A stretch of 37,899 nt of DNA from a virus. The position numbers and the translations under genes were made by a program. The stretch's first letter is position 1. The number at the start of each line of letters is the position of its first letter. Of the stretch, positions 25,154 through 31,096 are shown one piece after another. Under the pieces are notes generated by a model, which had not been told where the DNA came from, made no database searches, and worked only from the letters and a program-made list of their open reading frames with translations. The stretch covers positions 1-37,899 of IMG/VR virus record IMGVR_UViG_3300031566_000170; one strand, written 5' to 3'.

Positions 25154-25741
25154 ATGCGACTAAATGAACTAACTCGTCCAAAATCTATAATCCAGGATAT
25201 TACATCTAACTGTAAACAAATCCTAAGTCTGTACGCATCATTCCCAGGTAGGTATTTCTATAGAGGATCGAAAAGAAGTGGATCAATTTATAAAGGTAAC
25301 TCTTATCAAAATCGGATTCCCAAAGATACAGATCTGGCCATACACAAACTTGTGGTGGACGCAATGATTGATTTGGGATTCGCTGCCCATCGAGGCAATA
25401 GTATTTTTATGACGGGTAGTCGAAATACAGCTAAAGAATTTTCATCTCCCATACTAGGTGGACAAATTTATATTATCTTTCCAATCGATGGATTTCATTA
25501 TTCTTGGAGTTCTCAGGTAGATGATTTTTATAGTGATGTAATTGAAACAGCCGACATTGCATTTGGTACCGACGATAAGGACATACTCGAAATACTAGTC
25601 AACCTCGATTATAAAGACACCGACCTCGACAAGGCATTAAAATTTAGTAATTCGGCCGAAGTTATGGTACATGGTTCTTACTATGCTATCAATTCCAGTT
25701 ATGAAAAACAGGTAAATGCATTTATACAGGGGCTGAAGTAA
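25154..25741 (+). CDS. MRLxE-family protein A, putative ADP-ribosyltransferase-like
   Basis: 195 residues, paralogous to the proteins at 25741 and 27836. Shared elements in order: N-terminal MRLNEL; CKQILSLY; PGRYFYRG (residues about 31-38); R-PKD and a conserved His; GFAAHRGNSIFMTGS (about 75-89); IYIIFPIDGFHYSWS (about 105-119); DF; and AEVMVHGSYYAI near the C-terminus. The spaced Arg (YRG), S-x-F-x-T strand and E-V-M element resemble the R-S-E layout of ADP-ribosyltransferases such as T4 Alt and ModA. This is motif-level inference and other folds are possible. Late promoter and capsid-adjacent position suggest a virion-internal protein. Confidence 0.55.
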   Translation: MRLNELTRPKSIIQDITSNCKQILSLYASFPGRYFYRGSKRSGSIYKGNSYQNRIPKDTDLAIHKLVVDAMIDLGFAAHRGNSIFMTGSRNTAKEFSSPILGGQIYIIFPIDGFHYSWSSQVDDFYSDVIETADIAFGTDDKDILEILVNLDYKDTDLDKALKFSNSAEVMVHGSYYAINSSYEKQVNAFIQGLK

Positions 25742-26769
25742 TGCGGTTAAATGAAATTATTATTGAAGCCAAGACACAATATAATCTAGAATTATCAAAA
25801 TTATATGCAAAATTTTTACGAACAGCAGATAAAACAATTCCAAAACAAATTAAAAAAGAATTTGGTGACCGAGAATATAATCTTTTTAAATGGTGGCTTG
25901 ATCGAGGCTATCGCCACATTAAAGAATTATTAAAACCAGACAATAAATTGTTTTCTACCCCAGATCTAAAGACTGGTGTAAGTTGGTCAGCATATTCGTT
26001 ACTAAGTGAAATTGTATCTTCTGATGCCGTTGATCCAAAAATAGTATTAACACCAGGCCAATATGCACTTCTAGTTAAAAAAGCAAAATTAGCAAAACAA
26101 GTAATTACTAAAGGACGACAATTTAAAGGAAAAGAAAAGAAAAATGTCGAAAAAATAGCCGCCTATACGGATCCAATTATTGTTAAGCAAATAGAGGAGA
26201 AATTGTTGGCGATGTACCCTCGTTGTAAACAAATTTTTAGCCTATACAAAAAATATCCTGGCAAATATTTTTATAGAGGAACAAACCATTTAATGATATA
26301 TTACAATAAAACTCCACCAAAGGGACGCAGACCAAGAGACTCTGACGAAGATATCCATACGGATATAATAAAAGCGATGAAGGCTAATGGATTTAAAGCT
26401 CATCGAGGTAATAGTATTTTTATGACATCTGATATGGAACAAGCTGATGGATATGCGACTGGTCCTCCCAGCCGTGCAGGCCAGCCTTCACGCGGCCTTT
26501 ACATTATTTTTCCATTAGATGGATTTAACTATTCCTGGAGTCCGAAAGTACAGGATTTTGAAGGCTTTTATAAAGATGACCCACACTCATTGGGAATTGA
26601 TATTGAGAATGGTATAGATGAATATCTTAGACAGGCTGAATATACAAACAAAAGAATTGACGCGGCATTAAAATCTGGACATGAAGTTATGACTAATTCT
26701 AAATACTATGCAATATCTACAAAGTATATTCCTATTATAACTGATTATATTAAAAATATGAGATCTTAA
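25741..26769 (+). CDS. MRLxE-family protein B with extra N-terminal domain
   Basis: 342 residues. The C-terminal half (about 160-342) is a paralogue of protein A: CKQIFSLYKKYPGKYFYRGT, GFKAHRGNSIFMTSD, LYIIFPLDGFNYSWSP, HEVMTNSKYYAIS. The N-terminal 155 residues are a separate, Lys-rich helical region (NLFKWWLDRGYRHIKELLK, KKAKLAKQVI) not found in A or C. It again begins MRLNEI. The start codon overlaps the stop of protein A by one base (TAATG), so the genes are coupled. The N-terminal half looks more AT-rich than its neighbours. The enzymatic role is as uncertain as for A. Confidence 0.55.
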   Translation: MRLNEIIIEAKTQYNLELSKLYAKFLRTADKTIPKQIKKEFGDREYNLFKWWLDRGYRHIKELLKPDNKLFSTPDLKTGVSWSAYSLLSEIVSSDAVDPKIVLTPGQYALLVKKAKLAKQVITKGRQFKGKEKKNVEKIAAYTDPIIVKQIEEKLLAMYPRCKQIFSLYKKYPGKYFYRGTNHLMIYYNKTPPKGRRPRDSDEDIHTDIIKAMKANGFKAHRGNSIFMTSDMEQADGYATGPPSRAGQPSRGLYIIFPLDGFNYSWSPKVQDFEGFYKDDPHSLGIDIENGIDEYLRQAEYTNKRIDAALKSGHEVMTNSKYYAISTKYIPIITDYIKNMRS

Positions 26770-26770
26770 A

Positions 26771-26890
26771 ATGAGATTACATGAAATAGATTTGAAACCT
26801 GGGCGGTTAAATGAAATTCTGATTAATGGTGCCTACTACGCAATTAATTATAAGATTGGAGTAAATATGATATTAGAGGGAAAACAATGA
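26771..26890 (+). pseudogene. 39-codon relic of a fourth MRLxE-family gene
   Basis: An intact short frame, MRLHEIDLKPG followed by RLNEILINGAYYAINYKIGV and a short tail. It joins the family N-terminus (MRLxEI) directly to the family C-terminus (E-V/I-M/L-x-NG-YYAIN), so the whole catalytic middle is missing. The end matches protein C especially (NG-YYAIN and IGVN). It begins one base after the stop of gene B, and its stop overlaps the papain-like start as ATGA. The most likely reading is an in-frame deletion of a former full-length paralogue, kept perhaps because it couples translation. It may still make a small peptide. Confidence 0.7.
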
Positions 26891-27828
26891 CTATTAATTA
26901 TAAAGACCTAATACAAAAGAACTTTAAGCCGTCGAAGCCAGATGCTAGAGATCATATAGCAAAAGTGTCGGCGCCCGCAAGACTGCCTGTATCAATTGAC
27001 TTAAAGCCGTGGGCAGACGAGGTAGAGGATCAATTAAACATTGGTTCCTGTACTGCTAACGCAGGATGTTCTGCATTAGAATTAGCATACCTACGCGCAG
27101 GACACTCGAAGGATTTTTCAAGGTTATATTTGTATTGGTTTACAAGATTACTTGGTGGCTTAACTGGTGACTCGGGTGCTTATCCGAGGGACATTGGTAG
27201 AGCTTTAAATAAGTACGGTGTTTGTTTAGAAGCATCTTGGGACTATGACGTAACTAAGTATGATGTTGAACCGCCTGCGCCAGCACAAGCTGAGGCAGTA
27301 GAATATTTAACAAAAGAATATGCAAGAATTATTGGTACACCGACAGACGTAATTAGTCAAATTAAAGACAGTTTAGCGCAAGGAATACCTGTGCTTACTT
27401 CGATGGCAGTACACGATTCATTTTTTTATCTGCGTGGAGATTGGAAAACCCACACATGGGATTCTGTTACGACAACTACAAATCCAATAGCAGGATATCA
27501 CGAAGTTCTTATTATCGGCTATGACGATGTTTCGCAACGTTTTCTAGCTGAGAACTCTTGGGGTTCAAGCTTTGGAGACGGTGGATTCTTTGGAATACCT
27601 TACTCATTCATCGGCGGAGTAATTGATGAATGGTGGGTGCTAAGTGTAATTGCTATTGACTATGTCCCATTTACTGATGTAGATCCGCAGCCAACACCAG
27701 TACCTCCTGCACCAGTACCTCCTACACCAACACCAACACCAGAAGACAAAGAGAATGCATGGGTGCCGTATGTTGTCGGCGGCGCAGTTGTCCTATTTGT
27801 AATACTTAAAGCAACAGGTATTATTTAA
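26887..27828 (+). CDS. Papain-like (C1A) cysteine protease with C-terminal membrane anchor
   Basis: 313 residues. The C1A catalytic set is visible: EDQLNIGSCTANAGCSALE with Cys55, AGYHEVLIIGYDD with His205, and AENSWGSSFGDGGFFGIPYS with Asn223. The N-terminus FKPSKPDARDHIAKVSAPARL resembles bacterial C1A proteins that lack a long propeptide. Residues 267-285 are a Pro/Thr linker, and 292-313 (WVPYVVGGAVVLFVILKATG) form one membrane helix at the extreme C-terminus. No signal peptide is seen, so a cytoplasmic catalytic domain with tail anchoring is one possibility. It lies inside the MRLxE block. The target is unknown. Confidence 0.82.
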   Translation: MTINYKDLIQKNFKPSKPDARDHIAKVSAPARLPVSIDLKPWADEVEDQLNIGSCTANAGCSALELAYLRAGHSKDFSRLYLYWFTRLLGGLTGDSGAYPRDIGRALNKYGVCLEASWDYDVTKYDVEPPAPAQAEAVEYLTKEYARIIGTPTDVISQIKDSLAQGIPVLTSMAVHDSFFYLRGDWKTHTWDSVTTTTNPIAGYHEVLIIGYDDVSQRFLAENSWGSSFGDGGFFGIPYSFIGGVIDEWWVLSVIAIDYVPFTDVDPQPTPVPPAPVPPTPTPTPEDKENAWVPYVVGGAVVLFVILKATGII

Positions 27829-27835
27829 GGAACAC

Positions 27836-28474
27836 ATGCGATTAGTTGAGATCGAAGACCCCTCATCCGACAAAGTAGCGACAGTGGCCAAGAGCATTTT
27901 AACAAGATGCTCTGATATTGTTAACTTTTACAGGACAATTCCTCGAAGCCCGGGTGATTTTTTTATGCGTGGAACATCTGCGCATATCAAAAACCCAGGG
28001 TTTTTTGGGGCGGTTGATTATTATAGATCTAGATCAAATCCAGATAGAAGCCCAAAGGATGTTTCCCTTAATGTGCATAATAAAATAGTCGAATGGATGG
28101 TGGATATGAAGTTTGCAGCCCATCGAGGCAACAGTATCTTTGTAACCTCAGATAGTAAAGAAGCACATGAGATGTACGGTCGCCTCTTTATTATTTTTCC
28201 GGTTAATGGATTTAGCTATACCTGGAGTAAAATGCACAAGGATTTCTTTAAGAGTATCGAACACAGCAAAGATGTACGAGAACAGATACTTGAGTTAGAT
28301 ATGGATAGCATACAGGACATAAGATGGTTTGATAACTTTTTTCAATTCCAAAATCACAACTTAGAACAAGCATTTCAATCTAAAAATGAAGTGATGATTA
28401 ACGGCGAATATTATGCAATAAATAATAGTCACAGTGACTTTGTAGAAAATTCAATTATTGGAGTAAACAAATGA
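27836..28474 (+). CDS. MRLxE-family protein C, putative ADP-ribosyltransferase-like
   Basis: 212 residues, the third full-length paralogue. N-terminus MRLVEIEDPSS, then LTRCSDIVNFY, PGDFFMRGTS (the YRG position), R-PKD, FAAHRGNSIFVTSDSKEAHE, RLFIIFPVNGFSYTWSK, DFF, and NEVMINGEYYAIN. It differs from A by a longer insert around residues 48-70 and in the region before the E-V-M element. The ribosome-binding site is AAGGA. Its stop overlaps the lipoprotein start as ATGA. Function rests on the same motif argument as for A; a virion-delivered modifying enzyme is a hypothesis. Confidence 0.55.
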   Translation: MRLVEIEDPSSDKVATVAKSILTRCSDIVNFYRTIPRSPGDFFMRGTSAHIKNPGFFGAVDYYRSRSNPDRSPKDVSLNVHNKIVEWMVDMKFAAHRGNSIFVTSDSKEAHEMYGRLFIIFPVNGFSYTWSKMHKDFFKSIEHSKDVREQILELDMDSIQDIRWFDNFFQFQNHNLEQAFQSKNEVMINGEYYAINNSHSDFVENSIIGVNK

Positions 28475-28842
28475 GAAATTTACTTATAGCAATTAGCTTT
28501 ATGTTCTTAGCAGGATGTTCAACTTTCCTTCCACCTAAGCATGATAACATTATCTTTTTTGAGATGGTAAAAATTGACATAATGATGGAAGGTATCCCGT
28601 GCCCAGAGAATATGATTCCATATTGGCTGCCTTGGGCTGTTATCGCAGAAGATTTACAAATTTTAGTTAGGTATGCCGATTGGAGACATGACCCACAGTT
28701 AGATAACATAATTGGTATGTATAACAATGCTAAAAAGTTGTCTGTCCCTGACGTAATAAAAACACGGGCATTCTGCGAGCTGTCTAAAAAAGTAGCAAGA
28801 GAAAGAATTGGCGCCTTGCGTCACGCTTGGGAAGGAAGATAA
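28471..28842 (+). CDS. Small lipoprotein of unknown function
   Basis: 123 residues with a clear lipoprotein signal: MRNLLIAISFMFLAGCSTF, lipobox LAGC with Cys16 as the acylated residue. The mature part is not proline-rich and has a conserved-looking PCPENMIPYWLPWAVIAEDL segment and a basic helix at the end. A lipoprotein at the end of a late operon could be an outer spanin or a superinfection-exclusion protein, but no spanin partner is obvious here. The start overlaps the protein C stop (ATGA) and uses GGAG. Confidence 0.65.
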   Translation: MRNLLIAISFMFLAGCSTFLPPKHDNIIFFEMVKIDIMMEGIPCPENMIPYWLPWAVIAEDLQILVRYADWRHDPQLDNIIGMYNNAKKLSVPDVIKTRAFCELSKKVARERIGALRHAWEGR

Positions 28843-28844
28843 CA

Positions 28845-29084
28845 ATGGACTTACAAAAAACATTAGAAGAATTAAAAGTATTAGGACCGCAAGCTGCATC
28901 AATTGCTGCCACGATACAAGAAGTAGTTCACAGCAACAAAAAAGGCGACATTACCAAAGAAGAAGCTGAATACCTTCTTAGCGAACTGAAAGAAGCTAAG
29001 GTTGCACTTGACTTAGCAAACAATGAGATCGCAACACGGTTAGCTGTGGAAGCTATTGACTTTGTGATGAGCGTACTTCTCTGA
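28845..29084 (+). CDS. Small acidic helical protein
   Basis: 79 residues from the ATG at 28845, three bases after the lipoprotein stop and preceded by GGAAGG; an in-frame TTG at 28827 is less likely. The sequence is mostly amphipathic helix (LQKTLEELKVLGPQAASIAA, KEEAEYLLSELKEAKVALDL). There is no signal peptide or enzyme motif. It is the last gene of the rightward accessory block and runs into the leftward tRNA cluster without a clear terminator. Confidence 0.6.
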   Translation: MDLQKTLEELKVLGPQAASIAATIQEVVHSNKKGDITKEEAEYLLSELKEAKVALDLANNEIATRLAVEAIDFVMSVLL

Positions 29085-29086
29085 AT

Positions 29087-29162
29087 TGGGAGCGGGAGAA
29101 GGAATCGAACCTTCCTGTTTGGGTCATGGTGTCATGCCGACATAATTCGCCTGTTTCCCGCA
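29087..29162 (-). pseudogene. Degenerate tRNA (acceptor and T arms only)
   Basis: Exactly 76 bases including CCA. The T arm GAAGG-TTCGATT-CCTTC is perfect and the acceptor pairs GCGGGA with TCCCGC, with a T-T mismatch at 1-72. Positions 8-48 do not form a D arm or a normal anticodon stem in any register I tried, so no anticodon can be assigned. A decayed tRNA or a tRNA-like minihelix are the two readings. Confidence 0.6.
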
Positions 29163-29167
29163 AATCT

Positions 29168-29242
29168 TGGAGCGTGGGGTAGGAGTCGAACCCACCTAAT
29201 TCAAGTTTGCAACTTGATGCATAACCGCTCTGCCACCCACGC
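29168..29242 (-). tRNA. tRNA-Cys (anticodon GCA)
   Basis: Full cloverleaf: acceptor GCGTGGG/CCCACGC, anticodon stem TCAAG/CTTGA with loop TTGCAAA (anticodon GCA), T arm GTGGG-TTCGACT-CCTAC, discriminator T as expected for Cys, CCA encoded. Its 5' end is two bases from the stop of the upstream small gene, so it is probably processed from a longer leftward transcript. Confidence 0.93.
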
Positions 29243-29243
29243 A

Positions 29244-29429
29244 TTAATAAATTGTAAATAATCCTGCGGCCTGAAGTGTTAACCAGGCTAACTCTTTATC
29301 ATAGTAAATCTCACAAGTATATTCATGTTCTGTCGCACCGATAGGTCTGTACCTAGTAATAGGGCCATGGCTTATGTTTCTTTCTTGTATGACTTTACAA
29401 GTCGGCTTATTAAATTTGATCCGAGCCAT
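29244..29429 (-). CDS. Small hypothetical protein upstream of tRNA-Cys
   Basis: 61 residues, basic N-terminal half, ending YDKELAWLTLQAAGLFTIY. The start at 29429 has an excellent AGGAGG site, which supports it as real although it overlaps the preceding ORF by 58 bases in another frame. The neighbouring protein has a similar EDEKDLTMLTLKHHEEFRVL element, so the two may be distant relatives. Function is unknown. Confidence 0.55.
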   Translation of the reverse strand: MARIKFNKPTCKVIQERNISHGPITRYRPIGATEHEYTCEIYYDKELAWLTLQAAGLFTIY

Positions 29430-29647
29430 GATTTTTCCTCCTGTTCTCTCTTTCCATTGTATTGTTTATAGTGATCCTCGTTGGGCATTAATACCCGAAA
29501 TTCTTCATGATGTTTTAATGTTAACATAGTTAAGTCTTTCTCATCTTCTAGTTCACAGATAAAGAATTCTTCGCCACAACTTCCGTATATAGGCATAATT
29601 TTTGAATGTTGATAATTCTTTAAAATCTTATCAAAATCATCATCCAT
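29372..29647 (-). CDS. Small acidic hypothetical protein
   Basis: 91 residues, starting MDDDFDKILKNYQ, with FFICELEDEKDLTMLTLKHH in the middle and a basic C-terminal tail whose codons overlap the next gene. No strong ribosome-binding site is seen at the ATG. No known motif was recognised. The long overlap with the following gene, which has the better start signal, means the C-terminus could be shorter in relatives. Confidence 0.45.
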   Translation of the reverse strand: MDDDFDKILKNYQHSKIMPIYGSCGEEFFICELEDEKDLTMLTLKHHEEFRVLMPNEDHYKQYNGKREQEEKSWLGSNLISRLVKSYKKET

Positions 29648-29677
29648 GAACTCAATAAGTACAGGATTCTTTTCAAT

Positions 29678-29941
29678 CTATGTTGCGTCATCTTTGGTTA
29701 AAACAGTAAGGTTAGCATTGTTATCATCATCAATTGTACAGAGACATTTTTTGAACTTGAGACTACCTTTTGTGTGATCGTTATCCGGTGTCTCTTTTGT
29801 TGTCCACGGCACATCAGCAGTTACATGATGAATGTAGTATGTTTCGCCCTTAGCTTTAATCACCCACATTGGAACGTCGGGATCTTGTAGGTGTTTTTTG
29901 TTAAAGTGAAACACCAGATTATCACATGCAAGTTTAATCAT
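29678..29941 (-). CDS. Conserved small T4-like phage hypothetical protein
   Basis: 87 residues. The segment MWVIKAKGETYYIHHVTADV followed by PWTTKETPDNDHTKGSLKFK is of a type I recognise from hypothetical proteins of T4-like cyanophages, where WTTKETPDN is strikingly conserved. The function there is also unknown. The ribosome-binding site AAGGA is nine bases before the ATG, and a terminator hairpin lies just upstream, so it must have its own promoter or depend on read-through. Confidence 0.65.
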   Translation of the reverse strand: MIKLACDNLVFHFNKKHLQDPDVPMWVIKAKGETYYIHHVTADVPWTTKETPDNDHTKGSLKFKKCLCTIDDDNNANLTVLTKDDAT

Positions 29942-29961
29942 TATTTGGGTTCCTTAAATAG

Positions 29962-29996
29962 AAAAGGGCCGATAAACGTATTAGGTCTATCGGCCC
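29962..29996 (-). terminator. Terminator-like hairpin on minus strand
   Basis: On minus, GGGCCGATA (29996-29988) and TATCGGCCC (29974-29966) form a perfect nine-pair stem followed by TTTTC. The T-run is short. It ends the candidate small RNA upstream. Confidence 0.7.
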
Positions 29997-30065
29997 TAGG
30001 GGGTCGCGGCGTGTCCGCCGAAGCGCAGGCCGCGATAAATCTGTTAATTGTTTAATCTAGCTCAT
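29962..30065 (-). ncRNA. Candidate ~104-nt small RNA with own late promoter and terminator
   Basis: Predicted start about 30065, six bases after a perfect TATAAATA (30078-30071 on minus). There is no ORF (the first ATG reads ATG AGC TAG). The body is GC-rich in an AT-rich genome: TCGCGG/CCGCGA (30004-30009 with 30030-30035) competes with CGGCG/CGCCG (30007-30011 with 30016-30020). On minus the strand also contains CGC-TTCG-GCG. It ends in the 9-bp terminator hairpin. The target or function is unknown. Confidence 0.5.
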
Positions 30066-30070
30066 ATGTA

Positions 30071-30078
30071 TATTTATA
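30071..30078 (-). promoter_or_regulatory. Late promoter octamer TATAAATA, minus strand
   Basis: A perfect T4-type late octamer in the gene-free stretch 29942-30103, pointing at the structured segment and terminator rather than directly at a start codon. Confidence 0.55.
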
Positions 30079-30103
30079 CGCTATTTTTTAAGCGAAGTCA
30101 AAT

Positions 30104-30277
30104 TTATATTCCCAGTTCGACAGGATCGTAAACACAAACGCCACGCAGACCTGCGCTATATCCATTGGTGAGAACGTTTTCACAGCCGCTCTTAGTGTTC
30201 ATTCGTGTGGTAATGAGATTTTGATTTAAACCGGAACCACTAGCTGTAATAAACCATGCTACTAATAACCATTCCAT
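30104..30277 (-). CDS. Very small exported or membrane-associated protein
   Basis: 57 residues, beginning MEWLLVAWFITASGSGL, a short hydrophobic segment that could be a signal peptide or anchor. The rest has two Cys (TKSGCENVL and LRGVCVYDP) that could pair outside the cytoplasm. The ATG at 30277 has a strong AAGGAG eight bases upstream, which together with an uninterrupted frame argues that this is a real gene. It lies 12 bases after the His-rich gene, so both are probably co-transcribed. Function is unknown. Confidence 0.65.
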   Translation of the reverse strand: MEWLLVAWFITASGSGLNQNLITTRMNTKSGCENVLTNGYSAGLRGVCVYDPVELGI

Positions 30278-30289
30278 ACCTTTCTCCTT

Positions 30290-30604
30290 TTAATGATGAT
30301 GTTGATCAAGTATCACGGCAACAGCGCCACCGATCAAAATTCCAATTAGTATATTGCTCTGCTGATGACGATACACAATACGGTTGTGCTCGTGGTAACG
30401 ACGACTGTGTCTGTTTTGCATTCTGTGTGAATAGTAATAAGTATATCCTCGTTGATAATTATGCTTGTGGGCGTAGTTCTTATTATGATCTAACACGTGG
30501 CCACGTCCTTGTTTATGACGCGGAGAATCGGCTAATGCTGCACCCGAAACAAACAATGAGGTACTTAAAAATGCTGCGGCAATTAATTTGGTTAATGAGT
30601 TCAT
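30290..30604 (-). CDS. His-rich exported protein with C-terminal glycine-zipper segment
   Basis: 104 residues from the ATG at 30604, chosen for its AAGGAG site and because it gives a clean signal peptide (MNSLTKLIAAAFLSTSLFVS, cleavage after ALA at residue 25). The mature part is rich in His, Arg and Tyr (HNKNYAHKHNYQRGYTYYYS), then NILIGILIGGAVAVIL, a glycine-zipper-like hydrophobic segment, and a terminal HHH. It recalls periplasmic metal-related or RcnB/glycine-zipper proteins of bacteria. A role in metal binding or envelope insertion is a guess from composition. Confidence 0.65.
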   Translation of the reverse strand: MNSLTKLIAAAFLSTSLFVSGAALADSPRHKQGRGHVLDHNKNYAHKHNYQRGYTYYYSHRMQNRHSRRYHEHNRIVYRHQQSNILIGILIGGAVAVILDQHHH

Positions 30605-30628
30605 ATAATCTCCTTCGACAGTGTACAA

Positions 30629-30663
30629 GTATACAACGAAATTCTATTGTCATCTGTATACAA
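30629..30663. repeat. Direct repeat GTATACAA x2 upstream of the His-rich gene
   Basis: Copies at 30629-30636 and 30656-30663, 27 bases apart, in the 82-base gene-free gap before the His-rich gene. A TATACT (-10-like, minus, 30633-30628) lies within one copy. These are possible operator half-sites; no -35 was found. Confidence 0.35.
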
Positions 30664-30686
30664 TTGTAACAGGATGTTTTGTTGCC

Positions 30687-31001
30687 CTACTTTCTATTTA
30701 TATAGTGTTCGTTATCTTTGATAAATTCTTCGGCACATACAATCACTTCCTTAAGCCTAGCAAGCTTCTTTTTCATTTTAGCCAATCTAGATTTTGTACT
30801 GGCCTCAAAATCAAGGCTTATTAACCGATTACAATCTGAGATTGCAATCGACCCAAATATTTCGTGTCGTTCTTTTTTTGTTTTATTCTTATTCTCGTGT
30901 TTGTATTTGAATACCTCGAAACTTACTGCTACGATTCCGGTCATAGTCGGATCATCATTTAGGAAAGTTCGCTTGTGATACCTTTTTATTACGTTTGTCA
31001 T
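30687..31001 (-). CDS. Small basic hypothetical protein
   Basis: 104 residues, strongly basic. The N-terminal half has a beta pattern with YKHENKNKTKKERHEIFGSI; the C-terminal half is helical (KSRLAKMKKKLARLKEVIVC and on to AEEFIKDNEHY), possibly a coiled coil. The ATG at 31001 has AAAGG upstream. It lies 17 bases downstream of tRNA-Arg on the same strand. No family was recognised. Confidence 0.55.
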   Translation of the reverse strand: MTNVIKRYHKRTFLNDDPTMTGIVAVSFEVFKYKHENKNKTKKERHEIFGSIAISDCNRLISLDFEASTKSRLAKMKKKLARLKEVIVCAEEFIKDNEHYINRK

Positions 31002-31018
31002 AGTTTACCTTTATAATT

Positions 31019-31093
31019 TGGCGCGTCTGATGGGATTCGAACCCACTATTTAGAGTTTTAGAGACCCTTGCTTAACCATTCAGCTTCAGACGC
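31019..31093 (-). tRNA. tRNA-Arg (anticodon TCT)
   Basis: Full cloverleaf: acceptor GCGTCTG/CAGACGC, D arm GCTGAATGGTTAAGC, anticodon stem AGGGT/ACTCT with loop CTCTAAA (anticodon TCT, reads AGA/AGG), T loop TTCGAAT, discriminator G, CCA encoded. An AGA-reading tRNA is common in AT-rich phages infecting hosts that use this codon less. Confidence 0.93.
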
Positions 31094-31096
31094 TAT

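Noticed and set aside
28471-28842. Outer spanin (Rz1-like)
   Set aside because: It has a lipobox, but is longer than typical Rz1 and not Pro-rich, and no inner-membrane coiled-coil partner overlaps or adjoins it; left as a lipoprotein of unknown role.
30256-30669. Plus-strand frame of 137 codons opposite the His-rich gene
   Set aside because: The minus-strand genes there have signal peptides and AAGGAG sites; the plus frame has neither and is rich in Cys, as expected of a shadow.
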